Shown in pieces: positions 22,017 through 33,098 of a stretch of DNA of 64,000 nt; the stretch's first letter is position 1, and every line of letters begins with the position of its first letter. Position numbers and translations under genes: made by a program. The notes beneath the pieces were generated by a model. The model had not been told where the DNA came from, searched no databases, and worked only from the letters and a program-made list of their open reading frames with translations. This DNA is from Gonatopus flavifemur (lineage: Eukaryota; Arthropoda; Insecta; Hymenoptera; Dryinidae): the NCBI GenBank assembly GCA_018340375.1, contig JAFFJZ010000016.1, forward strand, positions 6,517,372 through 6,581,371, written 5' to 3'.

Positions 22017-22949
22017 GGACGTCTTGGAATATTGCGCTGCCAATCTTATCTCTCTTTCATGGGGAAAAAAAATATCCTACGGGAGATGTTTTCATAATGA
22101 GATTTTTCGTACTTGGAACGATGTGAAAAGTAAACAAACAATACCTTCATAAATTATAATTACACTGATCCATGCAATGTAATTAATATAGCTACGCACG
22201 ATTCCATATATCCCCTTTGATTGTATATAGATTGTTGAAAGCGCGTTGACGTTACAAACAATCTATCTGTTTGCACGATGTTAAAATTTACGTACTGTGA
22301 TAGGAATGTTGGAATCGGGGCTTTTCAATATACTTCTCGAATATATTAGGGGGAAAAGTATAAATGCATTGGAAAGAGAGAAATAATAATGAAGAATCAC
22401 AGAAGTTGAATTGTTTTTGTACTCTCCGCACCGTTCTGTTCTATGTCAAATATCCAGATTGATCGTAAGTTTGTCCAAATTTAAAATTGAGACCAGAAAA
22501 AAATTCACATTTCATTTCATATGTATATATCAGTACTGTATGTCGACTTTGTCTTATATTATGCCTTACATCTCTTTCAAAGGAATTGATTGTATTGAAA
22601 ATATGTACTTCAATGAATTTATAATATACGGGTTTATTTTGTTATACTTCTCTTTTATAAATCAATCATCGAATTTGTTACTGTAAAAGTGTAAGAGCAA
22701 GGAAAATAATCATCTACACATGGAGCGATTCTATGATCGAATAAACTTGAAATTTTTTGACTGAATAATCGTTCTTGGTTTGTTTCAATTCGATGATGCA
22801 GTGTCACATTATTCCTGTGCGTGGATAATGGGAGGAACGGAAATGGTATTACGATCGGATAAAACAAAGACGTCGCAAGGATGTATTGTGTTTAGGTCTG
22901 AAAGTATTGTTTGGGTCACAGCGTCAAGTCACAAAAGTGAATCAGGTCA
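22017..22949. other. AT-rich spacer
   Basis: No gene or transposon end recognised; open frames of up to 91 codons are AT-driven. The last ~80 bp grade into diverged satellite. Confidence 0.45.
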
Positions 22950-25760
22950 CAGAAAGCGTGGACACTTCTCATAGTTTTATTTCTGATTTTTCATAATTGC
23001 ACGAGAGTAGATTGGAACCTAACATATTCCCAAGGGACCATCCATGATATATGTTCACTTTTCGCTGTTTATACCTTTGTCACATCGACGTGAAGTTAGT
23101 AAGGTCTGACAAAGAGAGACATTCAGGAGCGAACGTATTTTATGCATGATCCCTAAGTGATAAGGAAACATCATGTGTATATTATTCATAACTCCTCCCA
23201 AGTTCATCGGTGTGGGAACGGAGCATAAATAAACCGAAGTATTCTCTTCAGGTCTCAGCGTGAGCTCCCGGGAGTGGATTAGTTCACAGTATGCGCAAAC
23301 ACATTTGAAATTTCATCTTCGATTCTTCATGAGTGAACCGAAGTAGATTAGAACCTAAGATGTTCCCAAGTGATAAGGAAACATTATGTGTACATTATTC
23401 ATAACTCCTCCCAAGTTCATTGCTGAGGGAACACAGCATAGATGAACCGAAATATTCTCTTAAGGTATCAACGTAAAGCCACGGAAGTAAATTGGTTCAC
23501 AGTATGCGCAAACACTTCTCAGAATTTAATTTCTGATTTTTCATCAGTGAACGGAAGTGGATTGAAACCAAAAATGTTCCCAAGTGATAGGAAAACATTA
23601 TGTGCATGTTTTTCATAACTCCTCCCGAGTTCATTGCTGAGGAAACAGAGCATAAATGGACCGAAGTATTCTCTTTAGGTTTCAGCGTAGAGTCGCGGAA
23701 GTAGATTAGTTCACAGTATGCGTGAACATTATACAAAATTTAGTTTCCGATTTTTCATAAGTGAACGGAAGTGGATTGGACCCTTAAATGTTCCCAAGTG
23801 ATACGGAAACATTATGTGCATATTTTTCATAACTCCTCCCAAGTTCATTGCTGAGGGAACAGAGCATAAATGGACCGAAGTATTCTCTTTCGGTTTCAGC
23901 GTAGAGTCGCGGAAGTAGATGAGTTCACAGTATGCGTGAACATTATACAAAATTCAATTTCCGATTTTTCATAAGTGAACGGAAGTGGATTGGAACCTTA
24001 AATGTTCCCAAGTGATACGGAAACATTATGTGCATATTTTTCATAACTCCTCCCAAGTTCATTGCTGAGGGAACAGAGCATAAATGGACCGAAGTATTCT
24101 CTTTCGGTTTCAGCGTAGAGTCGCGGAAGTAGATTAGTTCACAGTATGCGTGAACATTATACAAAATTCAATTTCCGATTTTCCATGAGTGAACGGAGGC
24201 AGATAGGAACCTGAAATGTTCCCAAGTGATATGGAAACATTATGTGCATATTTTTCATAACTCCTCCCAAGTTCATCGGTGTGGGAACGGAGCATAAATA
24301 AACCGAAGTATTCTCTTCAGGTCTCAGCGTGAGCTCCCGGGAGTGGATTAGTTCACAGTATGCGCAAACACATTTGAAATTTCATCTTCGATTCTTCATG
24401 AGTGAACCGAAGTAGATTAGAACCTAAGATGTTCCCAAGTGATAAGGAAACATTATGTGTACATTATTCATAACTCCTCCCAAGTTCATCGGTGCGGAAA
24501 CAAAGCATAAATAAACCCAAGTATTCTCTTTAGGTCTCAGCGCGAAGTCACGGAAGTGAATTAGTTCACACTATGCGCAAACACTTTTCAGAATCTCATT
24601 TCCGATTTTTCATAAGTGAACGGAAGCAAATGGGAACCTAGAATGTTCTCAAGTAATAAGAAAACATTATGTGTATATTATTCATAACTCCTCCCAAGTT
24701 CATCGGTGTGGGAACGGAGCATAAATAAACCGAAGTATTCTCTTCAGGTCTCAGCGTGAACTCCCGGGAGTGGATTAGTTCACAGTATGCACAAACACAT
24801 TTGAAATTTCATTTCCAATTTTCCATGAGTGAACGGAAGCAGATAGGAACCTGAAATGTTCTCAAGTGATGAGAACACATTATGTGTACATTATTCATAA
24901 CTCCTTCCAAGTTCATCGGTGTGGAAACAAAGCATAAATAAACCCAAGTATTCTGCTTAGGTCTCAGCGCAAAGTCGCGGAAGTGAATCAATTCACAGTA
25001 TGCGTAAACACTTTCCAAAATTTCGATTCCGATTTTTCATAAGTGTACGGAAGGATATGGGAACCTCAAATGTTCCCAAGTAATGAGAAAACATTATGTG
25101 TACATTATTCATAACTCCTCCCAAGTTCATCGGTGCGGAAACAAAGCATAAATAAATCGGAGTATTCTCTTTAGGTCTCAGCGTAAAGTCGCGGGAGTGA
25201 ATCATTTCACAGTATGCGTAAACACTTTCCAAAATTTCGATTCCGATTTTTCATAAGTGTACGGAAGGATATGGGAACCTCAAATGTTCCCAAGTAATGA
25301 GAAAACATTATGTGTACATTATTCATAACTCCTCCCAAGTTCATCGGTGCGGAAACAAAGCATAAATAAATCGGAGTATTCTCTTTAGGTCTCAGCGTAA
25401 AGTCGCGGGAGTGAATCATTTCACAGTATGCGTAAACACTTTCCAAAATTTCGATTCCGATTTTTCATAAGTGTACGGAAGGATATGGGAACCTCAAATG
25501 TTCCCAAGTAATGAGAAAACATTATGTGTACATTATTCATAACTCCTCCCAAGTTCATCGGTGCGGAAACAAAGCATAAATAAATCGGAGTATTCTCTTT
25601 AGGTCTCAGCGTAAAGTCGCGGGAGTGAATCATTTCACAGTATGCGTAAACACTTCCCAAAATTTTATTTCCGATTTTCCATAAGTGAACGGGAGCAAAT
25701 AGGAACCTAAAATGTCTCCACGTGATAGGAAGACGTTTTGTGCATAGCATTCATCACCGT
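22950..25760. repeat. Satellite array, 214-bp monomer, about 12 copies
   Basis: The phrase CATAACTCCT(C/T)CCAAGTTCAT recurs at about 23188, 23400, 23614, 23828, 24042, 24256, 24469, 24683, 24896, 25110, 25324 and 25538: spacing 212-214 bp. Decayed half-monomers lie at both edges. The last three monomers (from about 24993) are virtually identical, while a two-monomer block at 23188-23425 recurs almost unchanged at 24256-24490, showing higher-order duplication. Open frames of 73-109 codons on the minus strand repeat with the monomer, but 214 is not a multiple of 3, so no continuous protein results. Confidence 0.93.
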
Positions 25761-26524
25761 TCCTAAACTTATTGGTTCGCAAATAGAGTGGAAGTGTACG
25801 GACACAGTTTTTTTACTCTCACACGGAAATAAACGGAATCACACTATGGTCCAAATAATACCTAAGTAAACCTGAACCGCCTACGTGTGTAGTGCGGAAG
25901 TCGGCGGAATCAGCTGTGATTCGGAAAAGAATCCTAAGTGATTGGAAACTCTCTACTTGTGTCCAATCTCGGTTCCTAAGTAGTCTAATCAGATCCTAAA
26001 TAATTTTAAAACATTTACTTCAAAAATACTGAGGTTTGTTTAGATTTTTTAACCAGGGAACAGTTTCCTGCGTCGTGTATACTACCATCAGATTCTTCCA
26101 ATAAAATCACTGGTAGATGGAGAAAAAGCAAGAAGGACGCAGATGTTACTATGCATCTCCCTAGCGGAAATATTTCTCTGAGAATTCCTGAGAATCTTTG
26201 AAAAACTCTTGAAATTCGGACATTTCCTACAAATCTGTGCCAGTCTCAACAAAACTCCGAATAATTCTGGAAATCGGAGTTGCGTGGTAACAGCCGTGAG
26301 GACCGGACGTCTCTTGGAATCATCCAAGTTGAATTAGAATTTAGAGGTATGGAATGGGAATGAAATTTCAAGTTTGGTATTGAATTAAACGTTGAAACTA
26401 CTCCTTGAAGTGAATCAAGTCTCGTGTCATCTCGATGTGCGTGGTCTACGTCGTTTTATGCTAAACAAAGCATATCGCAAATAAAAACCATACAGTGTTA
26501 TAAACGCCAGTGCATATACATATA
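25761..26524. other. Spacer after the satellite
   Basis: Begins with diverged satellite-like phrases (to about 26000). Low-complexity AATTC/CTGAGAA words occur at 26170-26290. No gene seen. Confidence 0.45.
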
Positions 26525-27080
26525 CACAGGGTGTCCCATTTCAATCTTCGAATGCAAATATTTCAAAAACGTGCATCTTAAACCGAAAGTACTTCATACC
26601 AAAGTTGTTATACAGAGAGGGGGCCACAAAACTACGATATCAGTTTTGTCATAGATGGCGTTATGATCGATTAAAATGGGGTCAACATCATTTTTTCCAA
26701 CGGGAACCCCCACTTTTTATCACATATCTCGATTCTACGCAAAAAACTGAGTAACTTTTGTTCGAAACGTTTTTCTAAATTTTTGGAGATGGCGCCACAA
26801 TCGATGAAAAATAAAGTCTATGAAACAATATGCGAATATCTTGAGGAAAGCATCCGAGAGCCGAAATATCTCATCCGAATGTTGTTGTTAAGAGAGGGGA
26901 CGACACAATGGCGATATCAGTTCCATAGTAGATGGCGCTGTGGTCGGTAAAAATGAGGTTGACTTCAGTTTTTCAAATGGAAACTCCTACTTTTTATCGC
27001 ATATCATGATTCTACGCGAAAAAATGAGGAATTTTTGTTTCAAACATTTTTCCTGATTTCTTGAAGATGGAAACGGTGGA
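26525..27080. mobile_element. Remnant of a mariner-type long terminal repeat
   Basis: Starts CACAGGGTGTCCCATTTCAA after TA. Two related ~250-bp segments follow in tandem: each has AGATGGCG, ..ACTTTTTATC.CATATC..GATTCTACGC and ..GAT...TTG(A/G)AGATGG. The layout resembles the repeated CGGACAAAAGTTG phrases of the DD41D long arms, but it is a different family. No transposase or matching right end was found. Confidence 0.45.
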
Positions 27081-27085
27081 AAATG

Positions 27086-27351
27086 AGGTTGATGGAAAAG
27101 TTCTACTGCATTATGTGTGAAGCTATGCTTAACAAACAAATCAAAACAATAATAATTTCAGAGAAGAAATCGAACACAAAACACAATGAATGTCATGTCC
27201 AAAACATTGTAAATGTTTATTCAATTCAATGTTTTGGAAACGACATTCATTGTGTTTTGTGTTCGATTTCTTCTCTGAAATTATTATTGTTTCGATTTAT
27301 TTGTTGAGCATTGCTTCACACATAATGCAGTAGAACTTTTCCATCAACCCC
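27086..27351. mobile_element. Palindromic MITE, arms about 120 bp
   Basis: Arms starting GGTTGATGGAAAAGTTCTAC and ending around AACGACATTCATTG pair along most of their length, with a loop near 27215-27235. The pairing is close, so the copy is fairly young. It has no coding capacity. Target duplication not determined. Confidence 0.7.
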
Positions 27352-27381
27352 ATCGCATGAGAAGACAATCGCATAATTATT

Positions 27382-27777
27382 ATGGAACTTATGTCACCAT
27401 ATTACTGGAAGAGATATAACTCACTAAAACAACTTCAGAAGCAGAACAAATTCAAATACGTATGGTTCAAGAATAATAAATTATTTATCAAAAAAGATGA
27501 TAATTCACGATCTTCCATAATCTACAACCAGGAATACCTGAAAATAGTTGCAGTTGAGCAGGAAAATCGAAATGCATCCAATGATTTGGATGGAGTGAAT
27601 CAATTGGAGAGGGATCTGTCCCAGGAAGAATCTGATTATTCTGAATCAAGTACCAGCAGTCAACCTAAGAGGAAACGAAGCAAAACAAGTAGTGCAGAAG
27701 AGTCAACCTTGGTTAGTAAATTCGAAAACTTCAGAAAAATATGTAAATGGTATTCTTATTTTATTCTGGAATATTAG
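27382..27777 (+). pseudogene. LINE ORF1 fragment, FP25K-like C-terminal domain
   Basis: 131 codons from an ATG at 27382. FKYVWFKNNKLFIKKDDNSR resembles the C-terminal domain of FP25K-like ORF1 proteins of many arthropod LINEs (nucleic-acid chaperone role). The tail is Ser/Glu rich with a basic patch (PKRKRSK). Its end overlaps the start of the endonuclease frame, suggesting a lost junction between ORF1 and ORF2. The N-terminal part of ORF1 is missing. Confidence 0.5.
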
Positions 27778-28472
27778 AGGCTCCAACACACTTCTCAATT
27801 TATCCTTCGATGAAATCAGCGGAATATCGTTATTCTTATTTTTTCACTTCAGCTGTGAAGCAAGAAAGTTTAGAAAGACCGAGTGGAGGTCTAATTACTT
27901 TTGTTAGGGGAGATTTGATACCAGAATGTACTTTGATTGAAGAGACGAATTTATATGAGCTAATAGTGATCAAACAATTTCATAGTTCCATCATTCTTGT
28001 CACTGTGTACATGAATCTTTCTTTAGATGATGAAAAATGTATTTCTGCATTCAATGAGTTATTTCTAGATATTGCGGATAAACAATTGAGAAGCTGTTGG
28101 ATAGTGGGTAGCGATTTCAATGCTAGAATCGGTAACCTTAATCAGCTTGATGAATTCATTACAGACGGATCTCAATTACAAAATATCAGAAAAAATCTTG
28201 ACAAACAAATCAATCGAAGAGGTTCCCTACTACTAGACCTTATGGAAGAGTGAGGGATGGTAGTATGTGATGGTAGGTCATAAGCTGATGAACAAGGCCA
28301 ATTCACGTTCTCTTCTGGAAGAGGAAGTAGCACAGTTGATTTGGTCTGGACTAATTTGAAAACTCTGCAGTATCTAGATAACTTGGATATAATTCATTTA
28401 TCCCCCCTGTCGGACCACCTGGTTAATACTTGGTTCAGGTTCAGTCACAAGAAAACCAGGATATAAAGAGAA
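27747..28472 (+). pseudogene. LINE endonuclease domain (APE type), N-terminal half of ORF2
   Basis: ILFWNIRGSN (about 27760-27790, another frame) is the usual start of an APE-type endonuclease. The open frame to 28253 then has LVTVYMNLSLDDEK and IVGSDFNARIG (the GDFNA motif with Ser inserted as GSDFNA). After the TGA at 28251 related sequence continues in other frames to the insertion at 28473, including the late motif STVDLVWTN. The domain nicks target DNA for target-primed reverse transcription. It is inactivated by frameshifts, stops and the insertion. Confidence 0.7.
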
Positions 28473-28540
28473 CCCCCGGGAAAAAATAATCCATATATGG
28501 TCGTATATAAGCGTATATGAATCATATATGAACATATGGG

Positions 28541-28955
28541 GTAAAATTCGCCAGGTGTTCCCACCTGAAAATTTCAATCTCATCAATGTTGATGAAATCC
28601 CATGGATTTGTTGTACCAGTGACCCTCTTCAAATTGTGTTAACACCGGGTTTCTAGGAAGTCAGGTTTTCGTGGTACAGGGGTTTAAATTTTCAAGATTT
28701 TTTTTATCTGCGTTTTCTCGAAAAATCATCATCCTCATTGTTTCCATTTAATGAAACTATGTCATTATTGATGTTGTTAGGATTTTTTCTGAATTTTACG
28801 ATAAAAATACTTTGATTCATGCAGAAGGAATATTTCACATAGAAATTCGATTTTTAAAAGTATTTTTGCGTTTTTCAGTCACTGCGCCCCTTTTGATATT
28901 GATGAAACCTTGATAAATCGAAAGCTTGATTCCTTAGCTTCAAAATCATATGGAT
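28541..28955. repeat. Left subterminal inverted repeat of the 28.5-33.1 kb transposon
   Basis: Begins AAAATTCGCCAGGTGTTCCC and ends near TTAGCTTCAAAATCATATGG; pairs along its length with 32355-32763, with modest divergence. Confidence 0.75.
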
Positions 28956-29411
28956 TAAGGAATAGGATGAGAAGATTCCTCGAAATTACAGAGGGATTTA
29001 AGTGCTCAGATCTCACACGTCCACCCGCTACCATCGTGTATAAATACAACACTACGCCAACATTGTGTAATAATATTTTATGCTAATGAATAATTCATTC
29101 TGCCGTAATTTTCTGTATCATTATCAGTGAAAATCACTCCCAGGAATCAAATATCCTCTGGTTCTCAATGTTATTTTCTGATTCTAATTCACTGAGGATT
29201 TGAATTCATTCTTATCGATCATATAAACTTCTGCCCTGAAGCTTCAATTGAATAGTGACCGTGGATGTTTCCAGGGCAACCTGATTCTTTTTCATTTGTA
29301 ACCTCACCAACCTCATTCTCTCCAATCTGAACTCATCAACGGTTTTGTGTCGTTTTGAATGTACAGAGATGGATATCAAATGAGTGAAACTTTCTTGTTT
29401 ATGAAGTTTCT

Positions 29412-29762
29412 GTGATTGATTTTCTGCTGAATTATTCTATTGAGGAAGGACTTTTTCCTACATGTAATAAGACAATGAAACGAAGGAGTTCAGGTGATCG
29501 TTGTTTCAATCCATTTCAATATCCCTGTCACAAAAAATCTTCAGATCTTCGAACCTTATCTTCAAATCTGAGAAAAAAATATCATCATCTATCCTCTGAT
29601 ACCCGAATATGTAGTAGATGCAGGAAAGACATGACTGTACTATCTTCAATGTCACCTTCGTACGATGTCCAATCTGTTCAGATGGATACATGCGAGAATA
29701 ATTCACTTGAGATAGTCCCGCATTATTATTCGATTCATCGAAACGTACACAGTAAACATTGA
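29412..29762 (+). pseudogene. Cys-rich N-terminal piece of the unclassified transposase
   Basis: RCFNPFQYPCHKKSSDLRTL followed by ICSRCRKDM suggests a Cys/His zinc-binding module at the N-terminus. It lies in the same element and strand as the two following pieces. I recall this arrangement (CxNPF..H..LR..ICxxCRK) in anonymous arthropod and cnidarian transposase-like proteins, but I cannot name a family. The frame is not joined to the next piece. Confidence 0.4.
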
Positions 29763-29773
29763 GAAAAAAGATA

Positions 29774-29944
29774 ATGGAGGCAACTACGCACGATAGTTGA
29801 ATACGTTCAAATACAATCCTTCTTCAATTCAATTTGAATTCAAGGTTCATTCAAGTATTCGTAGTTGAGTCAACTACAAATCTAATTCAATCAAAGAAGT
29901 ATTGCATTTGAATGGATCCAACTGTCGTGCGTAGTTGAGTCCAC
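29774..29944. mobile_element. Palindromic MITE inside the unclassified transposon
   Basis: The tips (G)CAACTACGCACGATAGTTG and the inverse CAACTGTCGTGCGTAGTTG carry CACGATAG/CTGTCGTG. Inner arms run through TTCAAATACAATCCTTCTTC. A second copy of TAGTTGAGTCAACTA sits near the centre (about 29861). No coding capacity. Confidence 0.6.
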
Positions 29945-30101
29945 TATTTATTCTTCTAAGTGCAGCCCCAAAATGTTCTAATGAGGAGAAGACTGGGATA
30001 ATTGAGAAATTTCTATCATCTCTGAGGATCAAACATTATTCGAAGAGGAGGATGATGTCCCACACCTTGGAATTACCGAGGAGGAAACTCTTGATATAAA
30101 T

Positions 30102-30661
30102 GAAGAAGATTTTTCCATTCCATCAACAAAAATGTCTGAGAATTAGAATCGAAAGTGTCAAATAAAGTATCATGGATCAGCTATTGAAGTTCTCGATCAA
30201 ATCAAAGAAAAATTCAAAAAGTCTTCCAGTTACTCAGAAAAGATTTTGCTTCTAACCCTTGCTCCAAAATCATGGGGACGAAGGACATTGGCTACTAAAT
30301 TCAACGCTTCGGAACGTCAAGCTAGGAAAGCCATACAGTTGGTAGCTGGAAACGGGATTCCAACATCACCAAATCCAAAGAGAGGACGAAGGTTATCTTG
30401 CGAGATTGAAAATTTCATCATAGCATTTTACTTGGATGATGAAAATAGCTGGATATTGCCAGGCATGACGGATTATGTTTCGATCAGACTAATGATGGCA
30501 CGCGTGAACATGTTCAAAAGAGATTGATTTCATGCAATCTTGCCGAATTGTATTCTTCATTCAAATTGAAGAATCCTACAGTTGACGTGAGCTGATCGAA
30601 ATTTTCACAGCTGAGACCTCGCAATTGTGTACTCGCTGGAGCTTCTGGAACTCATACCGTA
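30102..30661 (+). pseudogene. Middle piece of the unclassified transposase
   Basis: After a stop in KMSEN*NRK the frame reads KILLLTLAPKSWGRRTLATK, FNASERQARKAIQLV (a plausible helix-turn-helix) and then FYLDDENSWILPGMTDYVS. The ending LRPRNCVLAGASGTHT (about 30611-30657) is interrupted exactly there by the MITE at 30662. The open part is 30246-30527, ended by TGA. Conserved Trp and Gly suggest purifying selection in the past. A DNA-binding role for the HTH-like segment is inferred. Confidence 0.45.
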
Positions 30662-30874
30662 CACAGAAAAAAAAACTATCTTGTATCAAGCAAATATTGT
30701 TTTCGTTATATATGAAACACGGATTGTCTCAGTTCAATGCAACTTGCTTTGAATCAAGAATTTTGTTTTGTCCTGTGTTTGATTCAAAACAAATTGCATT
30801 GAACTGAGACAATCCGTGTTTCATATATAACGAAAACAATATTTGCTTGATACAAGATAGTTTTTTTTTCTGTG
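30662..30874. mobile_element. Near-perfect palindromic MITE with TA target
   Basis: Arms of roughly 95 bp, starting CACAGAAAAAAAAACTATCT, pair almost without mismatch around a short loop (about 30760-30780). TA flanks it at 30660-30661 and 30875-30876. It interrupts the transposase at the Thr after GASGTH. The arm identity makes it one of the youngest non-autonomous elements here. Confidence 0.8.
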
Positions 30875-31146
30875 TATGCGTGTGTGTTTATCATGAAGAC
30901 GTGAATTGAATGCTAGATGCCATAAGTTTACAAAAACTAACGTCTGCGACAGATTTCCCCATGACTTCTCACCATGATGCTATTGAAATGCTTGTATGTG
31001 ATAATCTTACTTCTGACTGCTATCTGGACAAGTGTTGAGCGTGTCCTGGAATAGACAATTTCAAGGATTGTCTTCAATCGAATCATACAGACCAGTACAT
31101 TGAGAGAGTATAATATCAAATTTGGCAACAAACTGATCGCAGCACT

Positions 31147-31848
31147 TTGAAAACTGGAATGGCAGACGCAGGAGATTTCGTGGAGGATCTCTGTGAACGG
31201 TTACATAAGTTGAAATCTCACGCGTTCATAGCAAAGGAGCAATCGTCCTTTCTTAAGAATCTCAAGGATAATTTGAAGGCCGGAGAATTCATAGTTACAT
31301 GTGATTTTGCTGAAAATTATGCATTTATTGCTCAGAATGCTATTCAATCGTTTCATTGGAATAACAACCAAGTTACCATTCTCATAACAGTAATTTATTA
31401 CAGAACAGATGAGTTAAGACATCGCAGTATAGCAATTTTGTCTGATAATCTGACTCATGATACGGTAGCTGTTTTTGAATTTCAAAAAATTATTGCGAAG
31501 TATTTGCAAGATAATTTTGAATGTGAAAAAATCTTCTACTTCACTGATGGAGCATCGCAACATTTTAAAAATAAATATAATTTTGCAGATCTTCTACATC
31601 ATGAACATGATTCTGGACTTGCGGCTGAGTGGCATTTTCATGCAAGTGCACATGGCGAAGGACCTTGCGACGGTATTGGTGGAAATTTTAAGAGACTTGC
31701 AGCACGTGCAAGTGCAAAAACGATAGCAGGAACTCTCAAATACCATTGTGTAATACCTATGGAACATTCATCGTCCATTCTTAAAACTCACTCTTCGGCA
31801 GTGCAATATGTCATATTCCCAAAGACCCGAAGAAGGCATAAAAATTAG
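31147..31848 (+). pseudogene. Catalytic-looking piece of the unclassified transposase
   Basis: 234 codons without a stop. Landmarks in order are CDFAENYAF, FHWNNNQVTI, ILSDNLTHDT, IFYFTDGASQHFKNKYNF, HHEHDSGLAAEWHFHASAHG and GPCDGIGGNFKRLAARASA. The acidic residues in CDFAEN and in FTDGAS, and the Glu/Asp in AEWHF or GPCDG, are candidates for an RNase-H-fold DDE/D triad. This is inference from spacing and context: long terminal inverted repeats, HTH-like segment upstream. I recognise the signature from anonymous proteins but not a named superfamily; Sola-like is one idea to test. The preceding 30900-31146 contains related but interrupted sequence. Confidence 0.5.
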
Positions 31849-32354
31849 AGTATAGGAACAACCTTTCAGAAGGATCAGAAGATTGATAATAATAAATACT
31901 GCAAATTATTTAATATCATTCTGTACATTTATGTAGCAATAATTCAATTTTGTAAATAATCAGAGTACTATAACTTGTACATAGAAAGTCACCACTTACA
32001 GTTACTTTCACCAGTTACAGTAGCCGTGTTTCCATAAGAATTGATTATCAATAAAAAGAAATTTAATGGGTCCAAGATGACAAATTGGTATGACTAATTA
32101 TTACAATAATGGTCCAATAAAGTATGCCGTGTTTTCTTCAACCGTGTGTCGTGAATCAATTATTCATTCGAAAGGGGTAATCCAGATGGTTGTATTGAGC
32201 AATGTGGTAGGCGAAATTGAGAAAATAAATTTGATGATTACTTTTTTCATAGAACAATACACTGAAAATCGATGGTGTGATCGTCACGTACTTAAGGTAC
32301 GATACGTACACACTTGGAACTCTGTACCTTGAAGAAATTTCTTCGTCCCATTTT

Positions 32355-32763
32355 TAAACCCATATGATCTTGATGCTAAGGAATCGAGCTTCCGATTTAT
32401 CAAGGTTTCATCAATATCAAAAGGGGCGCAGTGACCGAAAAATGCAAAAATACTTTCAAAAATCGAATTTCTATGTGAAATATTCCTTCTGCATGAATGA
32501 AAGTATTTTTATCGTGGAATTTATAAAAAATCCTAAATATATCAATGATAACATATTTTCATTAAATGGAATTATTGAGGATGATGATTTTTCGAAAAAA
32601 CGCAGATCGAAAAAATCTTGAAAATTTAAACCCCTGTACCACGAAAACCTGACTCCCTAGAAACCTGGTGTTAACACAATTTGAAGAGGATCACTGGTAC
32701 AAGAAAATTCATGGAATTTCATCACCATTGATGAGATTCAAAATTCCCAGGTGGGAACACTTG
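32355..32763. repeat. Right subterminal inverted repeat of the 28.5-33.1 kb transposon
   Basis: Inverted partner of 28541-28955. It is followed by about 330 bp of CATATATG words to the CCCGGG tip at 33090-33095. Frames rich in Tyr and Met over 32668-33168 are just translations of that repeat. Confidence 0.75.
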
Positions 32764-33098
32764 GCGAATTTTACCCCATATATGAGATCATATATGAGCA
32801 TATATGGATTTTGGCCATATATGATCATGTATGAATGGGACTGTATATGGCCATATGTGATCATATTCAATCATACATTATCATATACATCCATATATGG
32901 ACAAAAAATGTCACAATTTTACATGGAATGTGATGAAAAACCAAAGGAGAGAGAAGTGAGATCAATGCTGATGGATTCCCCATTTTCATATATGACCATA
33001 TATGAACATATATGGCCAAAATCCATATATGCTCATATATGAATGCATATATGAATCCATATATGGGTCCATATTTGGAATTTTCTTCTCCCGGGCCC

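Larger units (their letters stand above)
28473..33098 (+). mobile_element. Unclassified DNA transposon with CATATATG-rich ends
   Basis: The outer tips are CCCGGGAAAAAATAATCC (left) and its inverse, CCCGGGAGAAGAAAATTCC, at the right. Inside each tip is a run of CATATATGG-type words (short left, long right), then about 410 bp of inverted repeat (28541-28955 and 32355-32763). The middle carries a decayed transposase-like gene on the plus strand with two younger MITEs inside. It was inserted into the endonuclease end of the old LINE. The right end is about 250 bp longer through extra CATATATG repeats. Tips at the CCCGGG are certain within a few bases; the target duplication is not. Confidence 0.7.

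Noticed and set aside
23497..25750. Serial minus-strand frames of 73-109 codons with similar proteins
   Set aside because: They repeat with the 214-bp satellite; the period is not a multiple of three, so frames break in each monomer. No coding signal.
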